In this document: positions 15,555 to 21,960 of the stretch, in pieces
Layout: each line of letters opens with the position of its first letter
Position numbering within the stretch: position 1 is the first letter of the stretch
Origin: SW-4-43-9 sp047617985
Lineage (GTDB): Archaea; Nanohalarchaeota; Nanosalinia; Nanosalinales; Nanosalinaceae
Assembly (NCBI GenBank): GCA_047617985.1
Contig: JBLGBS010000004.1
Location: 1-41,859 of the forward strand
DNA length: 41,859 bases
Reading direction: 5' to 3'
Translations under genes and position numbers: made by a program
The notes under the pieces: generated by a model
Seen by the model: the letters and a program-made list of their open reading frames with translations, nothing else
The model's database searches: none
What the model was told of the DNA's origin: nothing

Positions 15555-17480
15555 ATGGGAAAAATAATCGGCATCGACCTTGGTACGACAAGAAGCGCAG
15601 TAGCATCAATTGAAAACGGAGAACCGAAAATTCTAGAAAACTCGGAAGGAGAGAGAATCACTCCCTCGATAGTAGCATTCGACGATGGGGAAAGACTTGT
15701 CGGTAAACCGGCGAAAAACCAGATGCTGACAAACGAAGAGAACACAGTCAAGTCAATCAAGAGGCACATGGGAGAGGAATACAGTGTTAAGCTCGAAGGA
15801 GAAGAATACACACCACAGCAGATCTCCTCAATGATTTTACAGAAACTGAAGAACGATGCCGAAGACAAACTGGGAGAAGAAGTCGAGAAAGCAGTAATCA
15901 CAGTGCCGGCCCACTTCGACGACACACAGAGACAGGCAACCAAAGACGCAGGAGAGATCGCAGGACTGGAAGTAGAAAGAATACTCAACGAGCCGACCGC
16001 TGCCTCTCTAGCTTACGGTTTAGATGATGAAAGAGATCAGACAGTACTTGTCTACGACTTCGGAGGCGGTACTTTCGATGTAACCGTTCTCGAAATGGGA
16101 GATGGAATCTATGAAGTCCAGTCAACAGAAGGAGACAACGATCTTGGTGGAGACGATTTCGACCAGGAGATAATTGACTGGGTTCTGGATGAATTCGAAG
16201 AAGAAAACGGAATCGACCTGTCAGAAAACGATGAAGCCCTTCAGCGAATCCGGGAGAACGCAGAGGAAGCCAAGAAAGAGCTTTCCTCCAGAAAATCAAC
16301 CAAGATCAACATTCCGTTCATCCACCAAGAAGACGGCGAAACATACAACATAGACTACGAACTAACCCGCTCCAAATTTGAAGAACTAGTCGAAGACTTA
16401 ATCCAGAGAACAACAGATCCAACCGAGACAGCGATCGAGGACGCCGGAGTCGATAAATCAGATGTCGATGAAGTTATCCTCGTAGGTGGAACAACGAGAA
16501 TACCTGCTGTAAGAGAACATGTACAGGCAATCACAGGCCAGGAACCGAACAAAGAAGTCAGCCCGGATGAGGCTGTTGCACAGGGCGCAGCGATCCAGGC
16601 AGGATCAATCTCCGGAGAAATGGACGATATCCTTCTACTTGATGTCGCACCGCTCTCCCTTGGAGTGGAGGTGAAGGGGGGTCTGACCGAGACACTGATC
16701 GAGAAAAACACCACGATCCCTGCAGAGGAGTCGAAGACCTTCACCACAGCACAGAACAACCAGTCGATGGTAACTGTCCATGTCGTGCAGGGCGAACGAG
16801 AGATGGCGAACGACAACAAATCGCTCGGCCAGTTTAATCTTGAAGGACTGCCACCAGCTCCGGCAGGACAGCCAAGAATCGAGGTAACATTCGAGATTGA
16901 CGCAGATGGTATACTGAATGTTTCAGCCAAAGAACAGGAAAGCGGGGAAGAAGCCTCAATTACAATCGACGACGCTTCTCGACTGGACGAAGACGAGATT
17001 GAGGAGATGAAGGAAGAAGCAGAGAAACATGAGGAAGAAGACCGGAAGAGAAGAGGGTTTATCGAAGCCAAGAACAAAGCCGACTCCGCAGTCAGCCAGG
17101 CAGAAACCCAGATAGAAGAACACAAAGACAAGATAGACGATCAATCAATCATCGAATCAGTAGAAGACGCGATCGAAGAACTCAAGGAAGAAAAGGAAGA
17201 AGCAGAGGAAATCGACGATCTGGAAGAAGCAGCAGAGAAAATTGAAGATACAGTCGAAAACCTTCAGAACGAGCTGCAGGAAATCGGTAAAGAAATCTAC
17301 GGAGATCAAGCCAATCCAGGCGGAATGGGCGGGCAAGGAGGTTTCGACCCTTCCAACATGAGCGAGGAAGATCTCAAACAGGCAGCCCAGAACATGGGAG
17401 GTGGAGCACCTGGAAGCTCTGACGACGAAGTAGTCGACGCCGACTACGAAGAAGTAGATGAAGAAGAGGAAGAAAAGTGA
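15555..17480 (+). CDS. dnaK: DnaK (Hsp70) chaperone
   Basis: 641 residues from the ATG at 15555. AGGTGA lies 8 nt upstream; a GTG four codons earlier overlaps that site and is not used here. The ATPase domain shows GIDLGTTRSAVA (5-16), YDFGGGTFDVTVL and VGGTTRIPAV. The substrate-binding domain follows with LLDVAPLSLGVEV and an acidic helical lid, and the tail is glycine-rich then EEVDEEEEEK. This is a complete bacterial-type Hsp70, as in most salt-adapted archaea, working with the flanking GrpE and DnaJ in folding client proteins. A TATA box at 15503 gives it a promoter of its own. No anomaly beyond strong acidity. Confidence 0.97.
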   Translation: MGKIIGIDLGTTRSAVASIENGEPKILENSEGERITPSIVAFDDGERLVGKPAKNQMLTNEENTVKSIKRHMGEEYSVKLEGEEYTPQQISSMILQKLKNDAEDKLGEEVEKAVITVPAHFDDTQRQATKDAGEIAGLEVERILNEPTAASLAYGLDDERDQTVLVYDFGGGTFDVTVLEMGDGIYEVQSTEGDNDLGGDDFDQEIIDWVLDEFEEENGIDLSENDEALQRIRENAEEAKKELSSRKSTKINIPFIHQEDGETYNIDYELTRSKFEELVEDLIQRTTDPTETAIEDAGVDKSDVDEVILVGGTTRIPAVREHVQAITGQEPNKEVSPDEAVAQGAAIQAGSISGEMDDILLLDVAPLSLGVEVKGGLTETLIEKNTTIPAEESKTFTTAQNNQSMVTVHVVQGEREMANDNKSLGQFNLEGLPPAPAGQPRIEVTFEIDADGILNVSAKEQESGEEASITIDDASRLDEDEIEEMKEEAEKHEEEDRKRRGFIEAKNKADSAVSQAETQIEEHKDKIDDQSIIESVEDAIEELKEEKEEAEEIDDLEEAAEKIEDTVENLQNELQEIGKEIYGDQANPGGMGGQGGFDPSNMSEEDLKQAAQNMGGGAPGSSDDEVVDADYEEVDEEEEEK

Positions 17481-17564
17481 TCCTCCTCTCCACTTTTTAT
17501 TCTAAAACCATTCAAAAGCTGTCGGAGCGCAGCTTAAACATGATCGAACTTTGGTGAAAGTTCG

Positions 17565-18653
17565 TTGGCGAAAGAATACTACGAACTTTTAGGAGTTTCA
17601 GAAAACGCTAGTCAAGAAGAGATCAAGAAGGCTTACAGGAAGAAGGCGAAGAAGTATCATCCTGACTCCAATTCTGAAACTGCTGACGAGGAAAAGTTCA
17701 AGAAGATCAACAAAGCTTACGATGTTCTCTCAGACGAGGATAAACGGAAGAAGTACGACCAGTTCGGCAAACAGGGCGTAGAAGGTCACGCCGGTAGAGG
17801 TCAGCGCCGTGCAGCCTCCAACTTCCAGGATATTTTCGAGCAGATCTTTGGAGGCAGTGGTTTTGGCTCCCGGGAAAGAAAAAGAAGCCGTGGAGAGAAC
17901 CTCAAGATGCATACCACGATCTCGCTGGAAGAAGCATATAACGGTGTGGAGAAAACATTTGAGGTCGAGAGAAAGGTTAAATGTTCAGAATGCAGCGGCA
18001 CCGGTGCCGAAAACGAGAATACCTCTACATGCTCCAGATGTAACGGTCGAGGTAGAGTGGAACAGATACAGAGAACCCCTCTAGGCAGAGCAAGATCAGT
18101 TACTGAATGCCCTGAATGTGATGGACGGGGAGAAATACCGGAGGAAAAATGTTCTAACTGCAGCGGAGAAGGGTTAGTTGAGGAGAAGAGTAAGATAACC
18201 GTAGACATACCTCCCGGGGTTAAAGACGGTCAGAGGCTCAGACTGTCTGGAGAAGGAAACCGGTCAATTTCAGGAGAACCCGGCGATCTGTTTCTTTATG
18301 TCAACCTAGAGGCGCATGAAATCTTTGAGAGGAAAGACAACGACCTGTATACCACTCTAAAGATCGGTGTCGGAGATGCTTCACTTGGAACAGAAATAGA
18401 GCTGGAACATCCTGATTCAAAGCTCCAGCTGGATATACCGGAGGGCACACAGCCCGGACAGGTTTTGAGGCTGGAAGGTAAAGGAATGCCGGCACAGAGA
18501 AGAAGGCGGAGAAAAGGAGACCTCTATGTTAAGATAGATATCCATATCCCTGAAGAAGTTACTGAAGAGCAGAGAGAAGTTCTCGAGGGAATGAGAGAGA
18601 AAGAGGAGAAGAACAAGTCGTTCTTCGAAACCGTCAAAGACTTCGTTTCCTAG
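17565..18653 (+). CDS. dnaJ: DnaJ (Hsp40) co-chaperone
   Basis: 362 residues from a TTG start with GGTGAAAG five nt upstream. The J domain carries H32-P-D34. A short Gly/Phe linker (FGGSGFGS) follows, then four CxxCxGxG zinc motifs from about residue 140 (CSECSGTG, CSRCNGRG, CPECDGRG, CSNCSGEG) and the C-terminal client domains (IDIPPGVKDG-like DIPPGVKDGQRLRLSGEG, then IPEGTQPGQVLRLEGKG). This is the full type I DnaJ layout. It lies 84 nt after dnaK. Its stop codon is shared with the convergent ZIP gene in a CTAG. Confidence 0.96.
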   Translation: MAKEYYELLGVSENASQEEIKKAYRKKAKKYHPDSNSETADEEKFKKINKAYDVLSDEDKRKKYDQFGKQGVEGHAGRGQRRAASNFQDIFEQIFGGSGFGSRERKRSRGENLKMHTTISLEEAYNGVEKTFEVERKVKCSECSGTGAENENTSTCSRCNGRGRVEQIQRTPLGRARSVTECPECDGRGEIPEEKCSNCSGEGLVEEKSKITVDIPPGVKDGQRLRLSGEGNRSISGEPGDLFLYVNLEAHEIFERKDNDLYTTLKIGVGDASLGTEIELEHPDSKLQLDIPEGTQPGQVLRLEGKGMPAQRRRRRKGDLYVKIDIHIPEEVTEEQREVLEGMREKEEKNKSFFETVKDFVS

Positions 18654-19384
18654 ATCATCGCCTTGATGTAAGGTATAGCGTACATAATACCTACCCCGAT
18701 CGAGAAAACCAGTAGGTGAGTCATCCAGTTCTCACTTCCCTTGAAATCCGGGAGTAGATCGCTTCCTGCTATAAAGACAAAGTTTCCAATCACTAGAGGC
18801 AGTAGAATCGGGACTGTTGAAGCGGAGATCTGTGATATTCCTAATACGAGTACTGCTCCGAGAAACATGAAAGCGCTGATCCCTATGTTAACTCCTAACG
18901 CCTTAAGTTTGGAGAAACCGTAGTCAACCATTACACCGAAGTCTCCAAGCTCTTTCGGAATCTTGTGAGCTATAATTGCGATTGTCGCAGCTATACCTGC
19001 CGATGTCGAGGCTAGGAAGCTTGTAGCAATCAGCACACCGTCTAAAATATTGTGAACTGAGTCTCCAGCAGCCAGCACATAAGGAAGCGGTTCTTTATGT
19101 TCTCCACTGTGGTGACAGTGCCAGTGAACTATTCTTTCAAGCAGGAAAGATCCCATCATCCCTGCTATAATAAGAAGGCCTGTTATTCGTCCATAATTGA
19201 ATTTGTTGGCCAGTCTGAAGACTAGGTGGATGAATACTCCGCCGAATATTGTGCCTGCTGAGAGAGATATTAGGTAAGGTGTTACCCTTTCAAAGCTTTC
19301 ATTCGAGATATACAGCAGGAAAGCCCCTAGAGCGGAGAAAAGTGATGTTATTACGAGGCTTGCTATTATTGTTGTCTGTACCAT
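18650..19384 (-). CDS. ZIP-family metal transporter
   Basis: 244 residues with about eight membrane helices. Helix 4 carries H111-N-x-x-D115-G and helix 5 carries H140-KIPKE145-LGD, the ZIP metal-site pair; in LIV-1 type members this is HExPHExGD, so two positions are Lys here. The loop before helix 4 is His-rich (HWHCHHSGEH, 87-96), typical of zinc-binding loops. ZIP proteins move Zn2+ or related metals into the cytoplasm. It is divergent from a NikR-like regulator with 50 nt between starts and a single symmetric TATA-like sequence, so control by that regulator is likely. It is convergent with dnaJ with shared stop bases. Confidence 0.88.
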   Translation of the reverse strand: MVQTTIIASLVITSLFSALGAFLLYISNESFERVTPYLISLSAGTIFGGVFIHLVFRLANKFNYGRITGLLIIAGMMGSFLLERIVHWHCHHSGEHKEPLPYVLAAGDSVHNILDGVLIATSFLASTSAGIAATIAIIAHKIPKELGDFGVMVDYGFSKLKALGVNIGISAFMFLGAVLVLGISQISASTVPILLPLVIGNFVFIAGSDLLPDFKGSENWMTHLLVFSIGVGIMYAIPYIKAMI

Positions 19385-19404
19385 AGGTACAAATCTGTTA
19401 TTAA

Positions 19405-19414
19405 GTTTTTAAAC
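19405..19414. promoter_or_regulatory. Symmetric bidirectional TATA for zip and the NikR-like gene
   Basis: GTTTTTAAAC is centred 25-26 nt from both divergent start codons (19384 and 19435). One near-palindromic box could therefore serve two leaderless transcripts. No clear separate operator palindrome is visible in the 50-nt gap. Confidence 0.5.
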
Positions 19415-19434
19415 AATGCTATTAATTCCGTGTT

Positions 19435-19821
19435 ATGGAAATAATAAGTCTATCAATGGATGAAGAAACGCTGGGGAAAATCGAACAGATACAGGAAGAA
19501 GGAAGCTTCAACGGCAGAAGCGAGCTAATCAGGAAAGCGATCGAGAACCTTCACCAGGAAGTCAAAACCAACCAAAAGCTGGAGGGCGAACTAAACGCGG
19601 TTATAGTTACCCGACACCCTCACAAGAGAGAGCAGAAGATAGCTGAGATCGCCCATGAATACGACTCTGTAATAACCACCCAACTCCACAGCAAACTGGA
19701 TGGAAACAACTGTCTGGAAGTATTCCACACCAACGGGAAAGCAGAAAAAGTGATCGACTTCTTCAACGAACTCGAAGGAAGCAAAAGCACGAAATCAGTC
19801 AACATACTACCCCAGAACTAG
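19435..19821 (+). CDS. NikR-like ribbon-helix-helix metal regulator
   Basis: 128 residues. The N-terminal RHH domain (EIISLSMDEETLGKIEQIQ, then GRSELIRKAI) is joined to an ACT-like metal domain with the NikR pattern. Aligned by eye to E. coli NikR, H74, H85 and C93 match ligands His76, His87 and Cys95, in AHEYD and LHSKLDGNNCLEV, but the third histidine (His89) is K87 here. NikR represses nickel uptake genes; the altered ligand and the adjacent divergent ZIP gene suggest sensing of another metal, perhaps zinc, which is inference. The shared promoter at 19405 implies autoregulation. An otherwise full-length family member. Confidence 0.85.
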   Translation: MEIISLSMDEETLGKIEQIQEEGSFNGRSELIRKAIENLHQEVKTNQKLEGELNAVIVTRHPHKREQKIAEIAHEYDSVITTQLHSKLDGNNCLEVFHTNGKAEKVIDFFNELEGSKSTKSVNILPQN

Positions 19822-19860
19822 AGCGAAAAGAATAACAACTGCAAGAGCCACAAACCTGAT

Positions 19861-20238
19861 ATGAAACTAGCGCACACCATGCTGAGAGTATCCGACCCCG
19901 AATCGGTAATAGACTTTTACCGGGAAGCCTTTGGTTTCGAACTGAGAAGAAAATCGGAGCAGGAAACATTTACACTCTATTTCTTGGGATCAGAGGATCA
20001 AAATGCTGAACTTGAGCTAACCTACAATCACGGTGAAGACGTCAAATACGAGAAGGGAGATGGGTTTGGACATATCGCCATCTACACCGATAAAGATCAG
20101 AGTCTGGAGAAAGCATATCAGAAAGCAGTTGAAGCCGGAGGAGAAGACTATAGACCTCCAGAAGAGTGTCCCGGGAACTATGCTTTTGTTAAAGATCCGG
20201 AAGGATATGAAGTAGAAATACTGGCGAAGAATAACTGA
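19861..20238 (+). CDS. Glyoxalase I-like metalloenzyme (VOC family)
   Basis: 125 residues, a single vicinal-oxygen-chelate protein. The four metal ligands of glyoxalase I are in place: H5 (AHTMLRV), E52 (LELTYN), H71 (FGHIAIYT) and E119 (GYEVEIL). DFYREAFGFEL and the KDPEGYE motif are typical of lactoylglutathione lyases, which detoxify methylglyoxal adducts. Since glutathione is not expected in this kind of archaeon, the thiol cofactor may differ. It follows the NikR-like gene by 39 nt and may be read with it; several lyases of this family use Ni2+, which makes that neighbour interesting. No anomalies. Confidence 0.88.
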   Translation: MKLAHTMLRVSDPESVIDFYREAFGFELRRKSEQETFTLYFLGSEDQNAELELTYNHGEDVKYEKGDGFGHIAIYTDKDQSLEKAYQKAVEAGGEDYRPPEECPGNYAFVKDPEGYEVEILAKNN

Positions 20239-20330
20239 GGTTGAATCAAACCGGAATCCTCAGCCTCTTCGCTATCCTCTCAAAAGCCTCAGTTACGTCA
20301 AGCCAGCTCTGGACACACAACAGACCACAG

Positions 20331-20355
20331 AATGTTCAAAATATTTGAACACTGT
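20331..20355. promoter_or_regulatory. 25-bp palindromic element, site E
   Basis: Contains GTTCAAA-ATA-TTTGAAC, a perfect 7-bp inverted repeat, inside GAATGTT...AACACTG. It abuts site D and lies upstream of the small acidic protein gene at 20419. Confidence 0.65.
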
Positions 20356-20379
20356 TATGTTGAGTATTTTCGAACATTC
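20355..20379. promoter_or_regulatory. 25-bp palindromic element, site D
   Basis: On the minus strand it reads GAATGTTCGAA then a weaker half with CAACA. It is adjacent to site E and ends 39 nt before the ATG at 20419. ATTAAATA in that gap is a plausible TATA box. Confidence 0.6.
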
Positions 20380-20418
20380 AAAGCTATTAAATAATTGTTG
20401 ATGTTACCTTAGAGTATA

Positions 20419-20625
20419 ATGAATGAATACAAAGAGAGTTCAAGAGAAATGAACAACCTCGAGGATTACAGTTTGGAGGAGCTGGAAAGAGGTATTTTAG
20501 CGGAATATGGGCTTGGTATAGAAGATTCTGAAAGAGATTCGGAGTCATTTGAGAGCCTTGTTTCAGCATACCTAGAGAAAACAGATCAGGATTTTGAGTT
20601 CAGCCAGGCTTACAGAGGTAAGTAA
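20419..20625 (+). CDS. Small acidic orphan protein
   Basis: 68 residues, very acidic and helix-forming (MNNLEDYSLEELERGILAEYGLG). It has no membrane segment, no cysteine and no recognised domain. The ATG at 20419 fits the promoter layout: TATA-like ATTAAATA at about 20385-20392 and the paired palindromes D and E upstream. The next ATG, 11 codons later, is less well placed. The convergent gene ends 9 nt beyond its stop. It belongs to the group of three genes preceded by the 25-bp element, so it may be part of one regulon. It could be a small regulator, or an antitoxin-like protein without a visible partner; neither can be supported. Confidence 0.55.
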   Translation: MNEYKESSREMNNLEDYSLEELERGILAEYGLGIEDSERDSESFESLVSAYLEKTDQDFEFSQAYRGK

Positions 20626-20633
20626 CCTGTATA

Positions 20634-21140
20634 CTATTCGACTATTTCAGCCCCGTTCCTGTCTTTAGAAGGAATTTCCACATCCTCTGTTAAATCGTAC
20701 TCAGTGATGCTGTAAGTCAGGAATTTGTAGTCATCAACCGCTTCTCTAAGGAGTTCTTCACCGCTTCTTTCTTCCGCCTCTTCCATATTGTACCTGTGAT
20801 CCTCCACTACATCAGCGTGTTCATCCGACAGAGTGTCAGCGTCCATAACTATCCATGAATCTTCTTCCCCGGAATCTTCAGCAATCAGCGTTCCTGCGTA
20901 GAACTCTTCCTGAACCCTCTGATCTTCCTCAGTCTGGCTACCTTCTAGAACCTTTTCCGCCACCCTGTACAGCTTCTTTGCTTCATCATTTGTCTGTTTC
21001 AGAGATCTTTCCAAGTTCCAGCTATCCAGAACAGCGTCATAGTTGTATATGACCTGTACTTCTGCTGATTTAGACTTCAATTTTTCAGCGAGCAGGAAGT
21101 AATCTGATTCCGTCCATCCTGAGTTTTCGTTGTCTTCCAT
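20634..21140 (-). CDS. Acidic orphan protein under a palindromic site
   Basis: 168 residues from the ATG at 21140. A longer TTG-started reading frame would begin inside palindrome A and is not favoured. The product is acidic throughout, with mixed helix and strand segments (SDYFLLAEKLKSKSAEVQVIYNY near residue 12) and many Glu/Asp-rich helices (EERSGEELLREAVDDYKFL). There is no signal peptide, membrane segment or cysteine cluster. I recognise no family. Site A ends 38 nt upstream of the ATG, the same distance as for its two neighbours. It is convergent with the small acidic gene. Probably a real cytoplasmic protein, because its composition matches the salt-adapted proteome. Confidence 0.6.
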   Translation of the reverse strand: MEDNENSGWTESDYFLLAEKLKSKSAEVQVIYNYDAVLDSWNLERSLKQTNDEAKKLYRVAEKVLEGSQTEEDQRVQEEFYAGTLIAEDSGEEDSWIVMDADTLSDEHADVVEDHRYNMEEAEERSGEELLREAVDDYKFLTYSITEYDLTEDVEIPSKDRNGAEIVE

Positions 21141-21178
21141 AGAGATGAAACCATGTAGAAATCTTAAGTAACCATAAT

Positions 21179-21203
21179 GAGTGTTCAGATAAATCAAACA
21201 CTC
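21179..21203. promoter_or_regulatory. 25-bp palindromic element, site A
   Basis: GAGTGTT and AACACTC arms (7 bp, perfect) flank 11 nt. The site ends 38 nt upstream of the ATG at 21140 on the minus strand. Confidence 0.7.
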
Positions 21204-21251
21204 AAAAATTGTCGAGAGTTTAGAGCGGGCAAAAACTGAGAGAGCTTGAAG

Positions 21252-21265
21252 GCCTATTTTTAGGC
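21252..21265. terminator. Short hairpin with T-rich loop
   Basis: GCCTA-TTTT-TAGGC forms a perfect 5-bp stem. It may end or mark a transcript in the non-coding stretch. The weak stem and the absence of a following T-run make the terminator reading tentative. Confidence 0.25.
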
Positions 21266-21419
21266 ACTTTCAGAATCAACAGTTCACTGGCTTGTTCCTA
21301 AGGATCAAAAATGCTCTGCGTTCAGACCTATAATGAAAGCGAAAAACCCTCATAGAGATCGAGAACAAAGAAGGTATGTTAACAGACCGGAGATCGAACC
21401 AGGAAACCACAGGGAGAAA

Positions 21420-21434
21420 ATATACCTTCTTTAT
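21420..21434. repeat. 15-bp direct repeat ATATACCTTCTTTAT, copy 1
   Basis: An identical copy lies at 21512-21526, 92 nt downstream. The inverted core AAAGAAGGTAT is at 21367-21377. The 77 nt between the copies include a GC-rich patch (CTCGCTCGCGACCCC). Confidence 0.75.
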
Positions 21435-21511
21435 TATAAGGTGTATCTCGCTCGCGACCCCAAGGGTAAGTGCGAAAGATATATCCGGAAACACACACTT
21501 GTATAGTTACG

Positions 21512-21526
21512 ATATACCTTCTTTAT
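21512..21526. repeat. 15-bp direct repeat ATATACCTTCTTTAT, copy 2
   Basis: Second exact copy of the 21420 repeat. The pair could be promoter sequences, a target duplication or attachment-like repeats; the sequence alone does not decide. Confidence 0.75.
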
Positions 21527-21551
21527 GCCAGCATAATTCTCAAGATTCAAC

Positions 21552-21576
21552 GAGTGTTCGAACAAACCAAACACTC
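21552..21576. promoter_or_regulatory. 25-bp palindromic element, site B
   Basis: GAGTGTT and AACACTC arms as in site A, with CGAAC next to the left arm. It lies at the 3' end of the minus-strand gene 21575-21790 and has no gene start at the 39-nt distance on either side. Confidence 0.65.
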
Positions 21577-21790
21577 ACTTGCTGTTTGTTTCAGTATGAT
21601 CATTTAGAACCTGAAGCACTATATCGCGGTTATTCTCGGTATAGAGTATATTGGCAACACCATCTTCCGATTCTGTAACCGAAACTCCAAGAGCCATCTG
21701 GTCGAAAACCTCTTTTAACCGGTCGAGAAGCCGTCCATCACCGTGAATTATGAATCTCTCGCCGTCGTCCTGGATCTTCGTTATCCTCAT
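21575..21790 (-). CDS. Small orphan protein under a palindromic site
   Basis: 71 residues from the ATG at 21790 (MRITKIQDDGERFIIHGDGR). Upstream ATGs at 21856 and beyond would add a basic, low-complexity segment unlike the rest. Palindrome C also overlaps that extension and ends 39 nt before 21790, the spacing seen at the two sibling genes. The product alternates strands and one helix (RLLDRLKEVFDQMALGVSVTE, then VANILYTENN, IVLQVLND), a small alpha-beta fold of unknown family. No metal site, signal or membrane segment. Possible roles such as DNA binding or ligand sensing cannot be supported. Confidence 0.5.
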   Translation of the reverse strand: MRITKIQDDGERFIIHGDGRLLDRLKEVFDQMALGVSVTESEDGVANILYTENNRDIVLQVLNDHTETNSK

Positions 21791-21829
21791 GAGAACTTCT
21801 TGCTGGCGGTTCTTTTTACCGTTTACCAA

Positions 21830-21854
21830 GGTTGTTCGTTTTATTCGAACTCTC
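21830..21854. promoter_or_regulatory. 25-bp palindromic element, site C
   Basis: On the minus strand it reads GAGAGTTCGAA then AAACGAACAACC, matching site B in most positions. It ends 39 nt upstream of the ATG at 21790. Confidence 0.55.
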
Positions 21855-21906
21855 ATTAAGAACAGTAGTTTCCTCCAAGTAAAGACAAAAGATATTAAAA
21901 AGCATT

Positions 21907-21931
21907 GAATGTTCGTCAATTATTAACATAT
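21907..21931. promoter_or_regulatory. 25-bp element, weak site F
   Basis: GAATGTTCG at the left matches the strong half-site, and AACA appears at the expected position on the right. No start codon stands at the 38-39 nt distance, so this may be a decayed or chance copy. Confidence 0.35.
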
Positions 21932-21960
21932 CTTTCGAAGCTCATGTGAGCTTGAACCAA

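Larger units (their letters stand above)
21141..21574. other. 434-nt non-coding stretch with repeats and two palindromic elements
   Basis: I see no convincing gene here. The open frames are short and lack the acidic composition of real genes in this window. It holds palindrome A (21179-21203), a GCCTA-TTTT-TAGGC hairpin (21252-21265), an 11-bp motif AAAGAAGGTAT at 21367-21377 with two inverted copies at 21422-21432 and 21514-21524, and most of palindrome B (21552-21576). It may carry a small RNA or the remains of a lost gene. Confidence 0.6.

Noticed and set aside
16355..17131. Minus-strand frame of 258 codons opposite dnaK
   Set aside because: Antisense shadow of dnaK, with a Ser-rich product typical of the reverse of acidic codons.
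21395..21412. tRNA-like T-arm fragment (reverse of GGAGATCGAACC)
   Set aside because: The flanking bases do not pair as a 5-bp T stem, and no acceptor or anticodon arm could be built.
21276..21494. Minus-strand frame of 72 codons in the non-coding patch
   Set aside because: Basic and hydrophobic mixture with no recognisable signal and no ribosome site or promoter in place; composition does not match real genes here.
21376..21678. Plus-strand frame of 100 codons overlapping the small orphan gene
   Set aside because: Covers repeats and the 3' end of the gene on the other strand; product looks random.
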